DNA of 64,000 nt from Scedosporium boydii. Taxonomy: Eukaryota > Ascomycota > Sordariomycetes > Microascales > Microascaceae. Position 1 is the stretch's first letter. Each line of letters begins with the position of its first letter. The notes under the pieces are model-generated. The model worked only from the letters and a program-made list of their open reading frames with translations, had not been told where the DNA came from and did no database searches. The DNA lies in the NCBI GenBank assembly GCA_002221725.1, contig NJFT01000085.1:90131-154130 (forward strand), in the 5' to 3' direction. Positions 23,241-33,701 of this stretch are shown here, in pieces. The position numbers were made by a program, and so were the translations under genes.

Positions 23241-24849
23241 TTCCACTCTCCAACTTGATTTGGCAGATCATCCTCGTTCCTTGTCCGGTGAATAAAACGA
23301 ACTGTCCAAGGCTTGGCAGTCCTCTAACAATCAAAGTTCTCGCTGCGATCAGAGTATATCTTTGGCAAGCAGTGCCTCGGCGGGAAGTCTTCCCTTCTGG
23401 ATATACTGGGGAACCCAATTGAACGATTTCTCGACCGTCTGATGATCCGGGATGTTCCAAGATTTGTCGAGTGGCCCGATGAAGAGGTTTCCCTGAAACC
23501 TCTTGTCGGATACAGCCCTCAAATCCTAGTCGAAAACATCCTTGTGAACCTCCTCATTATCCTAGACAAAATCCGAAGAGCTGAGGGCAGACGACAGAAC
23601 CAGCGTCCAAGGCTTTCGTGTGAATGGCGCTAATATAGCGCATCCGGCCGGACGAGCTTGAGAGCCCCGACGTGTGTCATGAGGACAGTCTCTCTCTAAG
23701 GCCGAGAGCTGCCGCGGACCGCATCGCGATGGTGGAAGTGAGACATGGTTAGATGCCAAGATTCGATCTGATGATGAGAAGACCGCCACGAAGCCAGGAA
23801 GCAGGGGGTAAACACGTCCATTGGTACTGAATCCCCACGATACCTTCAGCTTGCGCCCAGTCAAGTCGTAAGTCCATCGGTACTAAGTTTTCCCTTCCAG
23901 CCCACAATCGAGGGGTTCGAGCATATGTTGGAAAACGGAAGAACTCGCACCCGGGCAATGCTCCCTTCCGTCGACGGCGTCGGATGTGGATTTCAGAATG
24001 GGTTGCATGGCTCTTGTCATCCTGGCGATTCCCCAGGATCGTGACGCCATCTGATAGCTCTTTAAGAGGACAAAGGCCCACCAAGCGCTTCCGTACCCCT
24101 TAGCAGAGAACTATGGGGTTGTTGTACGAAGAACCAGTGAGCGCCCGGGGAGGCCCTCGTCGTCGTCCGCTGCCACCTGGAGGGGAAGGAGGCAGACTTC
24201 CAGGTACTTTGTGTAGTAAGTTTGCGAGGAGGCACGGGTCCGCTGACGTCGATACATTCCCAAAACAGGGAAACAACTTGCGCCCCATTTAGTAATGTGT
24301 TGATGTATATATAAGAACAGATTGGCCCATGAGCTCTGGTGGTAAGACCCCCAGCCCAAAGGCCAGGTATCAAATTGCTCTTGGATGGTGATGCCGACAA
24401 TAAGAAGTGGCTGCTTGACTGTGTTGTCATGGCCATTCCCTGCTGCTAGTGAGAGTGCTGTGCGGCTTTTGATTGTTCTTCGTGTTCGCGGTCCTGGGTC
24501 TGCAGAGAACAACGCCCATAATGTTAGCATACCTGCCCTTTGACAGAAGATTTAGGGTTGGACCTGAAAGATGCTTTCTTCCTTGTACATACTGTATGAT
24601 AGCAAGATGGAAAAATCGTTGGCGAATGAACGATAGATCTGTGAGATCATCCCTGGAGGCGTCGCCCAGCTGAGTGGAGGGTAATAGGTTGTTGGAGTGA
24701 AGATTGCTGACAACGACAGTAGAGTAGATAGGATAGAAGTACCACCACTATACTACTATACCGAAGTAAAGTAGATAACCTCATTGGCCCAGGTGCTTCA
24801 CAACCCCAACCTATGCAGGAGGAGATGTTAGGGAACACTAGGAAACTAG
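23241..24849. other. Degraded coding-like DNA without a gene model
   Basis: Short frames on both strands look weakly coding (plus 23442-23633 with QILVENILVNLLIILDKIRR; minus 24530-24111), but none is supported by a domain, start and intron set. The end near 24700-24780 is AT-rich. Confidence 0.25.
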
Positions 24850-26319
24850 CTTACTTTAAAAGGAGAGGGAAAGAAAAGTTGACTGAAAGTTGACTAGTGC
24901 TGCCGAAGAGCAGACCCTCGAAGTCCATATCGTCCCGCTCTAGTCGGACGAAAGACGAAGCCAATAGTCCTGGGGCACAAGTATGCCAGAAACTTGACAC
25001 CCCCTCTTGAAACGCGTCTGCTCCAGCCTGAATGAAAGGCGAGCCAGGGATCTCCCCGCATTCTTCGAAGTGATTCTTCGACGGGGCATTTTTGACCTCC
25101 TGGGGCGTATGATCCCCTTCCACCGGTCTTCCGAACCAGGGCGTCCCTTTCGTCAACTCCCAGAAGGAACCGAAACTGGCGCTAACAAAGAGGGATCGGG
25201 GAAGAGGCCCTTGGTGGAATCAAGTGGAAGATGAAACCCGCAAAACACAGTTGTGGATGCAAGCTGAACCAGAGGCAAACAAAAGGAGAGAAGAGATGGG
25301 ATTCTCCGTATGCCAGACTTGGGGCGATCTGCCTCGGGGATAGGGGAGGAACCACCCCTGGGAGTAGGCTTCCTACTCGTGTTGCCTTTCCCCATCCCCA
25401 GCAGTGATCATCATTCGCATGCCGGGCTAGTTCAGTAGCCTTTCGTAGGAAGCGAGGGAAACTATTGCAGCTCGGCGGTATTGTTGGCAAGAAAGGGACA
25501 TCGAATCCCACCGTCTGAGAGTGGACAGGCACGCGAGGCCGTTTTTCACGCCCCAGTGGATGAACCCGAATGTTTCTTCGAGGTCGAGGTTATACCCCAA
25601 CGGAACTCGTATCCCCAGCCATAGCCATTGAGACCTTCCATTCTAATTAGGTCCCATTGCAACTGTAGGACACTCCGATTTTCGAGAGCAGATGACTTGT
25701 TCCGGCACAAGATCTCGATTCAGTTCGTCGAGAGTGAATTTGCCGTAGAGCGAAGTGCTTTTCGACCCCGCCGCTGGGAGGCCTTAAGTTGGAGCTTATG
25801 TCTCTCGTTTCGTCCCATGAATAAGGAGTCTGGCTTTCGAGATAGTTAGCTTGATGATGATGCCCAGCTTGGATATCTTTCCAGGAGGACAGACTTACCG
25901 ATCCGCATGGCGCTTCCAGCGAGGGACAGTTCCGAGAACGAAGAGCAGGCCGAATGCCGAGGTCGCCTTCAGGTGGGTTGTCCCAAAGAACTGGCCGTAT
26001 GCCGGAATTCTCGAACGTCGACTGCGGCTTCGATACCAACTCCGAGGACTGTAAACCAGGTCCCAGTATTCTCAGAAAAGACCCAGGCCAAATGTCCATA
26101 GAGATAGTCAACAGCTCCGCAGAGTTTGAAGCTCACGTCGCCTTCCGCTTGTTGCCTTCGTGTGTTTGGGATGCTGGGTATAGTCAAAGAACTATCTTCA
26201 TGCAGAGCCTGGTGAGCAACAGTGTAGAAGGGCTTTGGGCTAGACTCTCCAAGGAGCATGTCTGGTGAATACTGGATTGCAATGAAATGGGATTGGTAAC
26301 TTGAAAGCAAGGCTGCCAA
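24850..26319 (-). pseudogene. Frameshifted unknown gene with an intact intron
   Basis: From ATG 26319 the minus strand reads QYSPDMLLGESSPKPFYTVA and YLYGHLAWVFSENTGTWFTV. Near 26040 the coding signal shifts to another frame with RIPAYGQFFGTTHLKATSAF and LLFVLGTVPRWKRHADR. There follows a good intron (25834-25898; donor GTAAGT, branch AGCTAAC, acceptor GAAAG), then KFTLDELNRDLVPEQVICS. After a stop, protein-like sequence resumes (LEETFGFIHWGVKNGLACLS) down to about 25470, and weakly to 24850. At least two disabling changes are needed to explain this. One short hydrophobic stretch could be a membrane segment. I do not recognise the family. Confidence 0.4.
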
Positions 26320-26640
26320 CTCTGCTGGGATTCTTAGAGGAAAAGTGCTTTATATAGAGTGTAAAAGTAAAAAGAAGAGACAAAGGCTGGAGAAAGTCTT
26401 AGATAGCAGCACCACCTATACTACATATATATAAGGAAGACCTACAAAGCCAAAAGATGGAAGATAGAAGTTAGAGTCCAGCTCTAAGGATCTAGGCTTT
26501 AGTAGGAGGGGTAGTGGGAGGAGGAGGTTGGAGGAGGATGTGGGAGATTTGGAACCTGGGTGGATGTGTAGGAGGGAGAGTTTGAAGGTGATGGTTCGCA
26601 GGAGGAGATGGGCCTTTATATAGATGTGGGGAGGTAGATA

Positions 26641-27500
26641 GTGATCAGGGGTGACAGAGATGGTGAATCATAGGTGGACCTGGAGCAGGAAGGTGAGTTG
26701 GTTTGTGTACTCAAGTTGGAAGGAAGGATGGAGTTTATTTACATGTGTTGTTTGTAGCTTGCAATAGAGAGATGTAGAGGTGGCCTGTGATCAGGGTATA
26801 GTAAAGGTAGAAAATTGCAAGTGGACCTGGAGCAAGAGAGTGAATTGGTTTGTATACTGGAGTCGGAAGGAAGGATGGAGTCTATGTCTAGATGTTGTCT
26901 GTGGCTTGTGATAGAGGTTGATAGAGGTGGCTTGTGATCAGGGTATGATAGAAGTAGTAAATTGTAAGTGGACCTGGAGTGAGAGAGTGAGTTGATTGTA
27001 TTCTGTAGTTGGAAGGAGGGAGGGTGTCTTTTTTGTATGTTTTGTTTGCAACTTGTGATGGAGATTGATAGAGGTGGCTGGTGATCTAGGAATGATTAAC
27101 GTAGTTAACTGTAAACAGGCCTGGAGTAAGAGAGTAAATTTGTTGCTGTGTTTGACTTGGAAGGAGGTAGTGTGTATATCTTTATATCTTGTTTGCAACT
27201 TGTGATATCTGCATGTGGAGGTGGCTGTTGATCAGGGATAGTAGAGATAGTAATTTACAAGTATATCTAGAGTTGGAGAGTGTGTTTGTTGGTGTACTTA
27301 ACTTGGAAGGAAGTAGATGGTGATTGGGGGATAGTGGAGATGGTGATTCACAAGTAGATCTAGAGTAAGAGAGTGAGTCTGTCTATGTGCTCTATTTGGA
27401 AGGAAGTAGCTGGTGATGAGGAAACAGTAATTTACAAGTAGACCTGGAGTAAGAGAGCGAGTCTGTTTGTATTCTCTACTGAGAGGGAGGTGTGTACATG
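26641..27500 (+). repeat. Decayed tandem repeat array, period about 147 bp
   Basis: A unit anchored on GTGGACCTGG, followed by AGxxxGAGAGTGAGTT and TTGGAAGGAAG, recurs at 26671, 26821, 26968, 27115, 27261, 27354 and 27438. The steps are 150, 147, 147, 146, 93 and 84 bp, so the last units are shortened. The linkers also share GTGATCAGGG and GTTTGCAACTTGTGATAGAG. The plus strand is purine- and GT-rich throughout and has no long frame. The array ends about 340 bp before the ureidoglycolate lyase stop codon. Confidence 0.8.
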
Positions 27501-27837
27501 TGTGTTTTGTTTGCAGCTTGTCAATCACCTGGACCGGGGACTGGCATCTCTTCATGTACCACACGAGAACTTGAAGTTTGGGTAAAGAGGGAAGGAAAGC
27601 CAAATTCTATTCATGATCTCCATCTTCTGTTCCAGTCTGAGTATCCAACACAAATATCTTTACATTGACGACGGAGGCAAGACCCGAACCGAGAAAAGGG
27701 CGGACTGGTATGTTACCAAGCTTATCCAATATGCTTCCCACCTCCTATTAATCGAAACGCTTGTAGATCGCTTATCCTCAATTTCCGACCTTCCTCCCGA
27801 CAACATTGATCTCCATTCCGATCCGTTCCTCTCTCCA

Positions 27838-28962
27838 TCACAACTTCGACCAAATCCTCCTGTCGTCCTCGCCTTCCAAATCCCCTTCGATCTCAACATT
27901 CAAGCCCCCTCCAATGGGAGCCTCCGACTGCAATACCACCTCCTGGCAATCCTCCCTCCCGACGCCATTCGCAAACTGCACAACCACAAAGTCGACCTTG
28001 TCCTCCGGCCTACCCAAAACCACCATGGGCGCATGCCACGTTCCGGCACCGTACGTGACGGCCTGGTCTGCCGACGCGACGAAGGCTTGCAACTTCTCGA
28101 GATCGGGCAATCCCGGGCCAGGGAGATCGCGGCCAGTCGGGGTGGGCATGGCGGCGTAGATGGGGGAGTGGTGGAGCGTCGGGGCCACGATGATGAGGTA
28201 GGCGGCCTTTCGGCGGGGGGAGGAGAGGGGGATGAAAGTCTGCGTTGTGTAGGGGTGTCTTTCGAGGATGGTGACGGGAAATAGATGAGTTTTCCTCGCC
28301 TGGGGTAGGTAGACCGCCGGTGCCCGATATTCACTGCTGACCAGATGCCTGGGAATGTTGGCCTTGCCCACAGGAGAAGCAGACGATGAAGACGAAGACG
28401 AAGTAGAAGTAGAAACATCGAACTCCTCGGCAATGGTAATATCATCAGGATCATTAGAAAACGTAGGAAGATCATTAGACCTCCCATGCTGTGGCTGCTG
28501 GTCCTGGTGGTCATGCACGCGAGTAGAACGCTCCCCCGCCTGGGTCTGGGTATGAGCATCCATCACCTCCCCCCTTTCCCGACTCCTCCTCCTCTTCTTT
28601 TCTTCCTCAGCGTCCCGGATGGCATCCCGCACGGACGACGCAGAGGCGGAAACGGGATGCAAGGGTCGCGATCTGCAGACAAACAGGTCGATGGCCAGGT
28701 CGGCCGGGACTCTGCTGGGGGCCTGCGAGTAGAGATCCCGCGGGCGCGACACGTTCTGGTACTTGATAGCGGTGCCCTGGTTGGCGGGCACGGCATCGAA
28801 GGGGAGGGAAGAAAGAATGGGGGAGTTGGGCACGGGGACGGGCAGCTGGAGGTTTCGACGGGGGTTTTCGATGACGTCGCCGAAAGGGGCGAAGGACGAT
28901 GCCGTCAATGGTTGGGCGGGGACTGTGAGGGAGAAGTGCCCGATGGACACCTGGAGAGACAT
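27838..28962 (-). CDS. DAL3: Ureidoglycolate lyase, allantoin/ureide catabolism
   Basis: This intronless frame of 374 residues belongs to the ureidoglycolate lyase family, which cleaves ureidoglycolate to glyoxylate and urea in the last step of allantoin use. Family marks are FAPFGDVIE near residues 24-32, ERHPYTTQTFIPL (234-246), TYGAGTWHAPMVVLG (303-317, with the conserved Trp-His) and DFVVVQFANGVGREDCQ (324-340). Yeast members are about 195 residues. The extra length here is mainly a low-complexity insertion at about 105-210, with a basic/acidic stretch and a poly-Ser run near 187-194, placed between the two halves of the barrel. It acts in the cytosol. No other ureide gene is adjacent. 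The poly-Ser codons make exact insert length liable to change between strains. Confidence 0.9.
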   Translation of the reverse strand: MSLQVSIGHFSLTVPAQPLTASSFAPFGDVIENPRRNLQLPVPVPNSPILSSLPFDAVPANQGTAIKYQNVSRPRDLYSQAPSRVPADLAIDLFVCRSRPLHPVSASASSVRDAIRDAEEEKKRRRSRERGEVMDAHTQTQAGERSTRVHDHQDQQPQHGRSNDLPTFSNDPDDITIAEEFDVSTSTSSSSSSSASPVGKANIPRHLVSSEYRAPAVYLPQARKTHLFPVTILERHPYTTQTFIPLSSPRRKAAYLIIVAPTLHHSPIYAAMPTPTGRDLPGPGLPDLEKLQAFVASADQAVTYGAGTWHAPMVVLGRPEDKVDFVVVQFANGVGREDCQEVVLQSEAPIGGGLNVEIEGDLEGEDDRRIWSKL

Positions 28963-31282
28963 GGCGGCGGATGAGATGGGATGAACGGGGTGAATGAGTG
29001 GGGGTAGGTGGGATGGGCGGGATGAGTGTGAGGTGGGAATGAGAATGAGACCTGGGAGTGATCAACGTTGCGGTGAGATCAATTGATGCGGCTGGTGGCT
29101 GGTCTTGTCTCGGGTTTGACGGCCTCGGATCCAGGGGATTCTGGCAGTTATTTTCGCGAAAGAATTGATTTAGCCTTGAGTGGAATGAGTGGAGATCCCA
29201 GTCGTCCCCGGCCGCGAGAGTATTTCGGTATCGATGTGATGCTGAGCGTCGTTGACTGAACTGTTTTCTGGGGGGTTTGGAGCTTGTCGACGTGTTTTGG
29301 TGGATCGATTCGATTCGACGCGCAATTTCCTGAGATGAGGCTGGGAATGAGAGTAATAATGTTAATAAATGTTAAGGAAGTAGTATGTCTTTAGTGTGGC
29401 GGTTAGCAATTCAAATCGGGCTCTTAGCGTCGGGGCTCTTTCCCCTTTCTGCATCGCAGCCCAAAACACTGCCGCGTTGGTCCGGGCAATCATCAACCAC
29501 AAACCACAAGTCAAAGCACGAGCACGACCCATCGCCAGGGCCGAGAGCCATCAATCGATCTCAATCGTGAATACCGAGGCAGATCTACGGAGTCTCGAAT
29601 TGATCCATCATCATCATCCATCACATGAACTCCATACAACCCGTTCCAATCCAGTTCCATCCCATCTCTCGTATCACGTTCAGTTCATGCCCTAGCTCAC
29701 TTTAAAAATTCAGGACCGAGACTGACCTGAACCAATCCATTTGTTCAGTGACATTTCCCGATTGATGATTACTTGTTGTATCCTTCGGACGGGTGCCGAA
29801 CGTACTCCTGTCCAATAAGCCGTGAGGCCTATAATTGGGCCGACCTGAGGCCGGAATCGGAACTAAGCCGTCTCGCGGGCCGGGAACTACGCCAGAGTCT
29901 CCCTCCGCGGGTATCAAAACCGGAATAGTGAGGGCGCCAGATGGCATCGGACGTCTTCCATGAGACCAGACTTCACCAAGATCTAGACGATGCATCATGC
30001 AGTTAAGTGGCTCAGACCTTTCTCTTTCCCCGACACGCACGCTGGGCGCACCTCCTTCAACACCGCCGCAAGAACTCCTGCAAGATGCCGCCTAGTTCAC
30101 GCGTCGATCGGCCACGCAGCGTTGCATCGGAAAAACAGCCGCCGCAATGGTGGCAGAAGAGATCACAGGTGGTTCGTCGGCTGCCAAGGCTGTGCTGTCG
30201 AGCGGTTATAGGCAAAATTTCCACAAGCGTTGGAGATCCTTTGTTTCTGCTGGCACTTTCATCCGCCGAGCTCAGAGATGAAGCAGTCATTCGAGATGGT
30301 GAAGATGGAAAGCCAGCCATTGTACTCCACTGTCCGCTGATCGTTCATCCCATTTCCCCTTTTTTTTCCGCCTTGTTATCTTTGAAAGGAAGGAAAATGA
30401 ACGGTAATGATCGCCAGGAAATGGAAATCTCCGCTCGAGGGACACAAAACTCGGAAGAGAAAAATAAGACGGAAGTGACATTTTATCCCAACTTTCCTCC
30501 CATTATCCCGGCGCAGATCTCGAACCAAAAGACAAGCCAGGGCAAGTAGAATGGAAAGAAATGGTGGCAAGCGCTTCCTTCGACGAACCATTCCATGGAA
30601 GTTTATGGGAGAAGGGTTCATTCGACCATGGAGATAGTATCTCCAGCTCGATGGTTCAAAGATGGGAAGTCTTCCTTCACGCACCGCTCCTTTTTTTCTC
30701 TCCCCATCCTCTTTTGCTCGTGGCAGGTGTTCATCCCAGCCGAAGTCGATCAAGCTTCAAAACATCATTTTGCCAGCCCGGCTGTTTATAGCGAGAGGCT
30801 GTGTGCATCATTCGGCTGCAATAGCCCTTGCTCTATATCACATTCGCCTTCGTCGTTCATGCGGATGCATTGGGTGTTGGGGGTGATTAGAGGACTGGTA
30901 TATAGACTGAGCAATTCGTGAAGCCCCTCGTTTGCCCATCCTTTGCTTCCTCGGGTTTCCCCTCTTGGATCTCGTCCTTTAGGTCACCTTCGTTCGTGTG
31001 GCCGCTGGGTTCTCATTCTTTTGATTGTTTCTTTTTCCCCATCGCTCGACTGTTTTACTTTTATTGCTCTCTGCCGAGATCCCGGTTACTTCTCTCGTTT
31101 AAAGATTCTTGGTGGGATTAAGACCGGAAGCGTTCATTCTCTAGACATCTTCAACTTTACGCGAGACGAAGCAAACCCCGGATTGTCTGAAAAGCCTTGG
31201 GCATCTTCAGCAAGAACGGACTTCAACCCGATTACCACAACGTCAATGCCCACTCGGTAGCAAACCGCTACCTTCAAACACG
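28963..31282. other. Divergent intergenic region, 2.3 kb
   Basis: This separates two genes transcribed away from each other and must hold both promoters. A plus frame at 30007-30549 is open for 180 codons but has no family match by eye. A short alternative plus frame near 30150-30290 contains NFHKRWRSFVSAGTFIRRAQ, which could be a gene relic. A TATA-like element lies near 30897. No RNA gene was recognised. Confidence 0.35.
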
Positions 31283-31879
31283 ATGCGCCTCCCAAGGATA
31301 CCAACAGTCCTCGAGACCTCCTCCAACATCCTCCTCCCAAGGCAAGACGACACAAACACCAACAACTCCAACAACCAAGAAACCACAATCATAACCACCA
31401 CCACAAACCCTTCCATCGCCATCATAGTATTCACCGTCATCCTCGCCATAACTCTGTTCTTCGTTCTCATCCTCACCCTCTACTGCGTCCTCTCCAAACG
31501 CTGGGCCTCCAAGCGCCGAGACATAGAAGCGGCGCATGCCCGCCCGCCGCGGACCGCCGAAATCACCACCGAGATTAAACCTATCACGAAGAAGAGTGGG
31601 GGCAAGCGCGTCCCTACACTCGTGTTTCAGCAGCACGAGCCCGACGCGCATGGGTACTTTGCGCCGCTTTATCTGTCACGCGAGGGTCGGCGCAGTGGTG
31701 GGGTGGAGGGTATGGATGAGGATCGGCTGGCGGATGTGAAGAGGGATGTGCTGGAGGTTTTCGATCCTGCTATTTTGGAGGTGATGGGAGAGGAAAAGAA
31801 GAAGAAGGCGGATGAGAGAGTGTCCGTGAGGGATTTGGTTGAGGAGGGTAAGGGGAAGAAGAAGAAGACGAGGCCATGA
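31283..31879 (+). CDS. Small single-pass membrane protein, unknown function
   Basis: The frame encodes 198 residues from ATG 31283 to TGA at 31877-31879. An N-terminal Thr/Asn-rich segment of about 45 residues is followed by one strong transmembrane helix, SIAIIVFTVILAITLFFVLI (about 44-68), then a basic stop-transfer patch (SKRWASKRR). The C-terminal tail is cytoplasm-like, with GYFAPLYLSREGR and a highly charged Lys-rich end. The layout suggests a type I or III membrane protein with its short Thr/Asn-rich side outside. No enzymatic motif is seen. Fungal single-pass proteins of this shape are common and mostly unstudied. The start is the first ATG in frame. An upstream exon cannot be excluded. 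Confidence 0.6.
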   Translation: MRLPRIPTVLETSSNILLPRQDDTNTNNSNNQETTIITTTTNPSIAIIVFTVILAITLFFVLILTLYCVLSKRWASKRRDIEAAHARPPRTAEITTEIKPITKKSGGKRVPTLVFQQHEPDAHGYFAPLYLSREGRRSGGVEGMDEDRLADVKRDVLEVFDPAILEVMGEEKKKKADERVSVRDLVEEGKGKKKKTRP

Positions 31880-33701
31880 TGAGTGATTTATGGGGTATGA
31901 TGGTGTTATGATTGAGAAAGACGAGATAAGCTTTTCATTTTTACTTGGGCGTTGAATAGGTATTGGCTTTGGGTCTGGACCATAGACATAGACGGCGAGT
32001 CGGGCGTTGGCTTAGGTGTTTGGATTTATGTTACGAATTACTTTTTAAACTACGGATATCGTCGAGCTTTTCTGCGATTTACATGACTAGAATTGATGCT
32101 GATGCTCCATTGGACGTGCTCTTCAAGCTAGCACCTTCCGAAGGGGATAAAAAACCTCTCTTCTCTTCGTGCATCCAAGTCAGATCTCCAGTTTCCTCGA
32201 TCACCATGGCCTCGACAAGAGGGGACCAGCAGCCATCCTCACCCCGTCTCATGAGATTCAATATTCTCTCGTCCAAGGCAGTTCAGCTCTCGGGTTGTCC
32301 AACGCCACTTCGATCTGCAATCTAACTGAACCGCGGCCACAAAGCCATGGGCATGGCATTTCCCTCCCATCAAGGTCGCTTTCCTGCCGTAATAAAAGCA
32401 TACCTTAGATACGGGTCATCATTACGTTCCCGCTTTCCACGATGTCCCATGACACACACCGCAGTAGGGAATGAATCACGATATCTTCGCGGGAAACGAC
32501 TCGTAACAGACACGACACGACCGGGATGCTCAAGATCATGCCAAAACATACCCACGACGAGCTATTCAGTAACTTCATCAATAAACCCAACCAAACCAGG
32601 GAAAAGGCTCTCCCATCCCATTCCGCCCTCGCCGAGCTCGCTTCCGGCTGAACACCCCAGCCCAATTACCCATCCCAACGGACTAGAACCGAGTCAGTCC
32701 CCAATCCCCCCGTCTGCGTCGCCCTTATCTCTGGTCTAGATCATTATTCAAGCAACCAGGACGCAATTTTTGGAACCCGTTTTTCTAAAAACAGCACTGC
32801 GCTCGTGGTAAACGACATGCCGGACCATGAACCCGAGGACGGGAAGTGCAACGAAAACAAAAATCAGATATACCCGTCCGTAGCTCAAATGTACCACGTC
32901 GAGATGTATAAATAGAAACAGCTTTATACGGCCTTGGCTTGTTTCCCGGGAGAAACGGTTTGCTCCCAGCGGCATGTAATATCTCGTGCCGTTCAGCTTC
33001 TATGTCTCAGAGTATGCCTCACAAAAATATCTCATTGAGAGTCAACGGGAGTATTTCCACCTCGTGTTTCCTTTTCCCTTTTGTCTGGAATTGAGATACA
33101 TTGCTCTCTGTTCCGGGTTGGGTGCGGTCAGATGCTAGTGCCGGGGGCCGGGCTGATTCGAATCTGTGTCAGGCCATGACAATATGGAGATGCATGTAGA
33201 TTTGTATCTTTAAGCCCTTGTTTGCATGAGTTTGAGGGCCTGATTTCCCATCCCGACCTTCTGGATGCCATGTGGAGGCAAAGAAGGTAAGGTTTGGAAG
33301 TGTTGGCCAAACGATTGCCTCCAGACATAGCAATCAGAGCGGAACATGAAGTTAGACTATCCTTGGGAGAGTGGCAAAATCAGATGCCCCCAGGCTTGTC
33401 TCAACAGTTATCAGAAGTTGTAAATAGTTAAGTGATGTCACTATAGGTTCGTGGGAGAGTTCATTGTGGTTGGAAAGTATATCGATAATAGAGAGTCATT
33501 AAACTATGCTTTTCCGCCTTGCTAACACCTTCATCGCCTTGGCGAAAGCGTGGTAAATGACATCAATGATGTTTAACAAATAGACATCAGAGCAGGCATC
33601 AGCCGAACAATGAAATAAGAGTAAAGGAAAAGAGAAATATAGGAAACAGGAAGAAAAGGAGAATGAAGAACCTCCCTCCCATAATACCATTCTCCTCGCA
33701 A
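31880..33701. other. Convergent intergenic region, 1.8 kb
   Basis: It holds the 3' ends of the membrane-protein gene and the laccase gene. Proline-rich plus frames (32347-32739) have no supporting feature. No repeat or RNA gene was seen. Confidence 0.35.

Noticed and set aside
1..26350. Transposon or Starship-like element
   Set aside because: No transposase, reverse transcriptase, DUF3435 recombinase, long terminal repeats or target-site duplications were recognised.
26938..27603. Minus-strand frames over the tandem array
   Set aside because: They translate the repeat unit itself and have no independent protein features.
27613..28284. 223-codon plus-strand frame
   Set aside because: It is antisense to the ureidoglycolate lyase and only mirrors its GC-rich codons.
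30007..30549. 180-codon plus frame in the divergent region
   Set aside because: No conserved segment, start context or intron support; the Ser/Lys-rich composition is uninformative.
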